From contig WFMF01000051.1 in NCBI GenBank assembly GCA_011033025.1, positions 62,001 to 126,000 of the forward strand: a stretch of 64,000 nt of DNA. The letters run 5' to 3'. Shown here in pieces: positions 60,189-64,000 of this stretch (the stretch's first letter is position 1; each line of letters begins with the position of its first letter). The notes under the pieces were generated by a model. That model had not been told where the DNA came from. It saw only the letters and a list, made by a program, of their open reading frames with translations, and made no database searches. Position numbers and translations under genes: made by a program. This DNA is from Beroe forskalii (lineage: Eukaryota; Ctenophora; Nuda; Beroida; Beroidae).

Positions 60189-62681
60189 GGAATATATATC
60201 AGTTGGGAATGACGTCATTATCAAGATGCAGTATGGTGATTTGATGATGTCGAACATCATCTTGTAACTTTTCTCGTGCTATCAGTGGTGTACTTATGAA
60301 AAACAAGATGATCCTGAAGAAGCGTGTGTTAGTTCACGATCTCTTCTCCCGGAAGGAAAATAAGGAAATATAACTACGGATGTTGGGAATAATGAATATA
60401 AATGTTTTGTTTTAACAAATGAAAACCAGTTTATATAGGTCCCGCGCGTATATGATAAAATAGGCGGTCCTATATGGGTGACGTCATGATTATCTTGGTT
60501 AAAAATGGTGTATTCGTGACATCAATCCGACTATGTTATCTTGAGCACAAAATGGATCACCTAAACGGGTGAGCTACTGAGCTATCATTTTGTTTAGTCT
60601 GATTTTCTATCGGCCAAAATTATCAGCCTTCCAATATTCTGAATCATCTTATCGTCCACGTACTGTTTACTAGTTTTGCACAACAGCAACAAGAATTGCG
60701 CCTGCACCGACACAATTTTTGTTGTTCCCGTAGGCCGTATGCAGGCGCTTAATTTCCCTCCCCACGGTGCTTGATGTTACCTTAGCATCATAATAAGATA
60801 ATACAAAACGCAGTCGTTATAAAGTAATATGAGTATAAATATTTTTCCGGTGCGCGTGCTGCGCGCGACCATCGAGAACACGAATTGGCCCGTGCCATTT
60901 CTTCTAAAATTCTTGCGCGCGCGTTCGTTTTTGTACTCAGTTCGTTGTAGATTTCGCGCCATTTTGTTGAATTGGTTTACGTTTCGCATCAAATTTTGTC
61001 ACCGTTTATTCACGCGATGTATTTTCTTGAATGTTTATACTAAGTTGATATCACTTTTTATCTGATTTTCAAATTTCGTGCTTTTGTTTTGTTTCAATGC
61101 TGTCTCTTGTTCCAAAAAGCAATATTCGTCTTTCACAGCGAATAGTATTTCTCAAACTTAGTAGAATTCAGTTGAAAGTCTAATAGTTATGCAGTTTGGT
61201 ACTAAACCTAATACAAAACCGAAGCCATTTCCTTTAATCCACCGCCCAACTCACACCTAAGATTTTAAGTTTTTAAGACACGAATTCTTCAACAGCCTTA
61301 TCAAATTTAGAACTTATCATAAGTTAGGAGTTCGAACATGCAGCACGGATTTATACTTTTGACAACCGACAGCTCCATGAATTATGAAATTCGTTTTTTT
61401 GAAGATTTATGTGATGAGGGGACGGAGGGACGGAGGGAGGGACATTTTCGCGACTGATATTATAAAGGAGCAATCCGGGCACTTTCCAGAAATTACAGTA
61501 GTTGTATTGCAAAACTGGACCTGATATACACATATCCTATTTCTCACGCTCCCAGACCACGATCTCTGCCAACCCTCTCATTTGCCTTTTTGTATTCACA
61601 AAAAGGCCAATGGGGAGGGAAAAAATTTGAAATGTTGTCGTTGAAAGATAAGTGACACAGTGTAGACACTTGATTACATCCAATTTACACCCTTGACACC
61701 ATTTTATATTATTGACAACAGTTTACATTCTTGACACTGTTTTTATCTTCGGCACCTTCCCTTTGACTCCTCTTCACCCCCTTTGCCCCCTTCTCAGTTA
61801 GAGCACGGTGATTCAGGCATTTCATCAGCTTTTTCACTCACAGCCCACACCTTGATGTCCAGGGCTCTATCTTAATCTGATCACATGCTCAACTTATCAC
61901 CGCATCACCTACTCAGCACCCATTAACTCATTAACATGCTTTTGAGTATGTATGATTTGAATAACAATGCATTTGTTACAAATTATATTTGAAAATTCCT
62001 TGAAATTCCTTGAAAAAAAAAATTTACATCCTTAACACCAGTTCATGATTTATATCATTGACACTTGTTTTCATTCTTGACACCAGTTTACATTCTTGGC
62101 GATAGTTTGCGTCCTTAACACCAGTTTGTATCCTAGACACTTGAACAGTGTTGTTGTTGAATAATGAAATTATTGAACTACCCAATGAAATGCTTGTCTG
62201 ACAAACTTCCTCCTGCCAGGTTTTCATTAATGGCGAGTGATCGATGAACAGGAATGATATGCATGTTCGTGCTACTGCTACTGAACTTGCTGCCCAATGA
62301 AGTCTCTGCGGATTCCTGTGAGTACAAAAGAAAAATAAAATTTCAGAAGAAAAAGTAAATTTCATTTTGCATTTCGTTGTATTTATCTATTTACAACAAA
62401 TACCAAAGAAAAATATTAAAGATTATTATAAATTGTACCTAATCATTGATCATAAATGGTAACCTTAAATTAAGAAATTAGTTGGTTTTTATTAATATCA
62501 GATAGCTGTTCTTCAATCTATCCATATTCCAAATTGAGGCTTCATTTAGGTACAGAATTAGCTCACATTCCCAATAAGAAACTGATCGCACGAAAATAGC
62601 ATCTTTTCACATTTTTGTACTTTTACTTATTGATTGTAACGCGTTATATATTCTCCCATGGTTGATTGGGGTAAAAATCTT
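60189..62681. other. Unassigned DNA with minor repeats
   Basis: No gene recognised. A GCGCGC-rich patch lies near 60850-60955. Around 61680-61750 and 62020-62140 there are loose repeats of TTTACATTCTTGACACCAG (about 20-25 bp spacing). A short GGGACGGAGGGA run lies near 61420. ORFs of 60-113 codons here have no motif and partly read these repeats. Confidence 0.5.
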
Positions 62682-62917
62682 GCGACAAAATGAAATAAAT
62701 CTGATTTGATAAACTGACATCGGGAATATTTTCGGAATTATACTCCGTCATCAACCTCACATTTGATTGTATACTAAATAGTGTTGTAAATGTAAAGTTT
62801 AAACTTTATACAATCAAATTTGAGGTTGATGATGAATAGAATTCCGAAAATATTCCTAGGAAGTCGGTTTATTAAATCAGATTTATTGATCAAAATAGAC
62901 TTCTTTCATTTTGTCGC
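62682..62917. mobile_element. 236-bp MITE, GCGACAAAATGAAA ends
   Basis: Left arm GCGACAAAATGAAATAAATC runs through GAATATTTTCGGAATT and ATCAACCTCA; the right arm is its complement with a few indels, ending TTTCATTTTGTCGC. The arms cover nearly the whole element around a short AT-rich loop (near 62795). Confidence 0.8.
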
Positions 62918-63148
62918 AGAGACTATAATCATCATCAATCAGTATCAGTATGCGACTAACACTGATCCGATCATTCAGTTCAGTAAAAATCTTGATGCGT
63001 TTTTTTAATTTCTGACCTTTTTCCCACCCCAGGCTGCAATCAAATATTAACAGATGGTTCAGGTTTTGCTTCGTTAAAAGACCCTGAAATTCCAAGTTCA
63101 GGTACCATTTTCTTGAATTAAATTGTAATTACAAAACAATCATCATTT

Positions 63149-63470
63149 GGCAAAATCCTATTTATCAAAAGCGCCGATCCGGCGCTGATAAGCATCGAAT
63201 CGGTGCCTATACACTATAGTTTTTCATAGGCGCCGATTTTCGTCACCGCCTACAGGCGCCTACAGGCATCGAGAATGAGTCATTTTCCATTTATCGGCGC
63301 CGATGCTAATTTGTGGTCCTCAGCGATTTCCTACGTATCGGCGCCTATAGACGCCGATATTGATTTCTGGTAATCTCTGTTTCCTTCTTTTTTGCGTCTC
63401 AAGACGCCGATGAATTAAAACAACTCCTTAACTGTCCAGGACGATTTTTATTAGCCGAAACAGTCTTAAA
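63149..63470. mobile_element. GGCGCC-family foldback element, left arm only
   Basis: Starts GGCAAAATCCTATTTATCAA, then AGCGCCGATCCGGCGC and several GGCGCCTATAG-like motifs, up to GACGATTTTTATTAGCC, matching the left arm of 16855-18095. No right arm follows before 63.5 kb. Confidence 0.7.
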
Positions 63471-63504
63471 TTGGTGCATACCGTCTTTTTACGGTATTTC
63501 TCCC

Positions 63505-63930
63505 ATATACCTTATCGGACATAATCATTACGGACTAAAGTTTCACAGACCTAAAATTTCACGGACATTATTAATATTCTCGCTCGATCCTGCCACCTCA
63601 AATTTCAAGAAAATCTCGAAATTTTCGGTTCGATTTCTTCCATTTTTTCCACGATTTAATTATACTTGATTTCAAGATTTTTTCAATATATTTCGTTAAT
63701 TAATATGTTAAATTTCCATATTGCAGGTTCTAAGCATAAAAAAGAAGTATGATTTCCTTAAAAATTATTATTATTATTGCGTTTAAAGCGATGAAATCAG
63801 AAATTTTCCGTCTTATTAGATACCGGACTTAATTTCACGGACCTGAAAATTACGGACATTAGTATCACGGACAAAATTTTCACGGACATTAATATTCACG
63901 CTGATGTGCTCAGCGTGAATTTAATGTCCG
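63505..63930. mobile_element. CACGGACATTA-family repeat
   Basis: Begins ATACCTTATCGGACATAATC, like the MITE at 12297. Many CACGGACATTA/CACGGACCT motifs occur at both ends (63518-63570 and 63830-63895), followed by a hairpin ATTCACGCTGATGTGCTCAGCGTGAAT-type at about 63892-63920 and TAATGTCCGTGATAATTA. The right terminus is uncertain. Confidence 0.55.
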
Positions 63931-64000
63931 TGATAATTAGATTATATTTTGATTCTAGTACACTCTCTGGAAGGCACTCACATGGGAAAAAGCAGTTTTC

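Overview
This is eukaryotic nuclear DNA from an animal, most likely an invertebrate. The evidence is GT-AG introns in the one confident gene, CR1/Jockey-like non-LTR retrotransposons, a FLYWCH zinc-finger ORF, TTAGGG-like motifs and a dense layer of foldback/MITE repeats. I cannot name the species. No host housekeeping gene, rRNA, tRNA or CRISPR array was recognised. Almost everything is mobile or tandemly repeated DNA.

Layout. (1) 1-25.5 kb is a non-coding segmental duplication: copy A (1 to about 10.79 kb) and copy B (about 12.93 to 25.5 kb) align in the same order and differ mainly by inserted elements. Because of this, several insertions can be read against an empty site in the sister copy. 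The insertions are mostly foldback elements whose bodies are arrays of a short self-complementary motif (GGATCC, GGTACC, GGCGCC or CCGCGG types). Others are MITEs, a 2.5-kb foldback built of about 172-bp subrepeats, and a 2.2-kb element with 13-bp TIRs and an 8-bp target duplication. (2) 25.6-47.35 kb is the most interesting block. Two 1.57-kb inverted arms, each carrying a FLYWCH ORF (right copy intact, left copy frameshifted), flank a 12-exon gene for a 701-residue transposase-like protein. Its fourth intron (11.3 kb) is filled by an array of about 390 units of 27 bp. This looks like a large composite or long-TIR DNA transposon about 21.8 kb long, itself hit by smaller elements. (3) 48-59 kb holds two related CR1-like retrotransposon copies, tail to tail (48.0-49.7 kb on +, broken; 56.35-58.9 kb on -, RT open), a decayed ORF1, a second GGTACC-array element and a 143-bp satellite. 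(4) 59-64 kb holds a 55/50-bp minisatellite and several MITE fragments in otherwise unassigned DNA.

Functional reading. The only apparently intact proteins are mobile-element proteins: the transposase-like protein, the FLYWCH protein (a likely DNA-binding accessory) and the RT domain of one retrotransposon. Many long open frames are by-products of repeat units whose length is a multiple of three (27 and 87 bp) and were not annotated as genes. Every alignment here was done by eye, so boundaries of repeats are accurate to a few bases at best.
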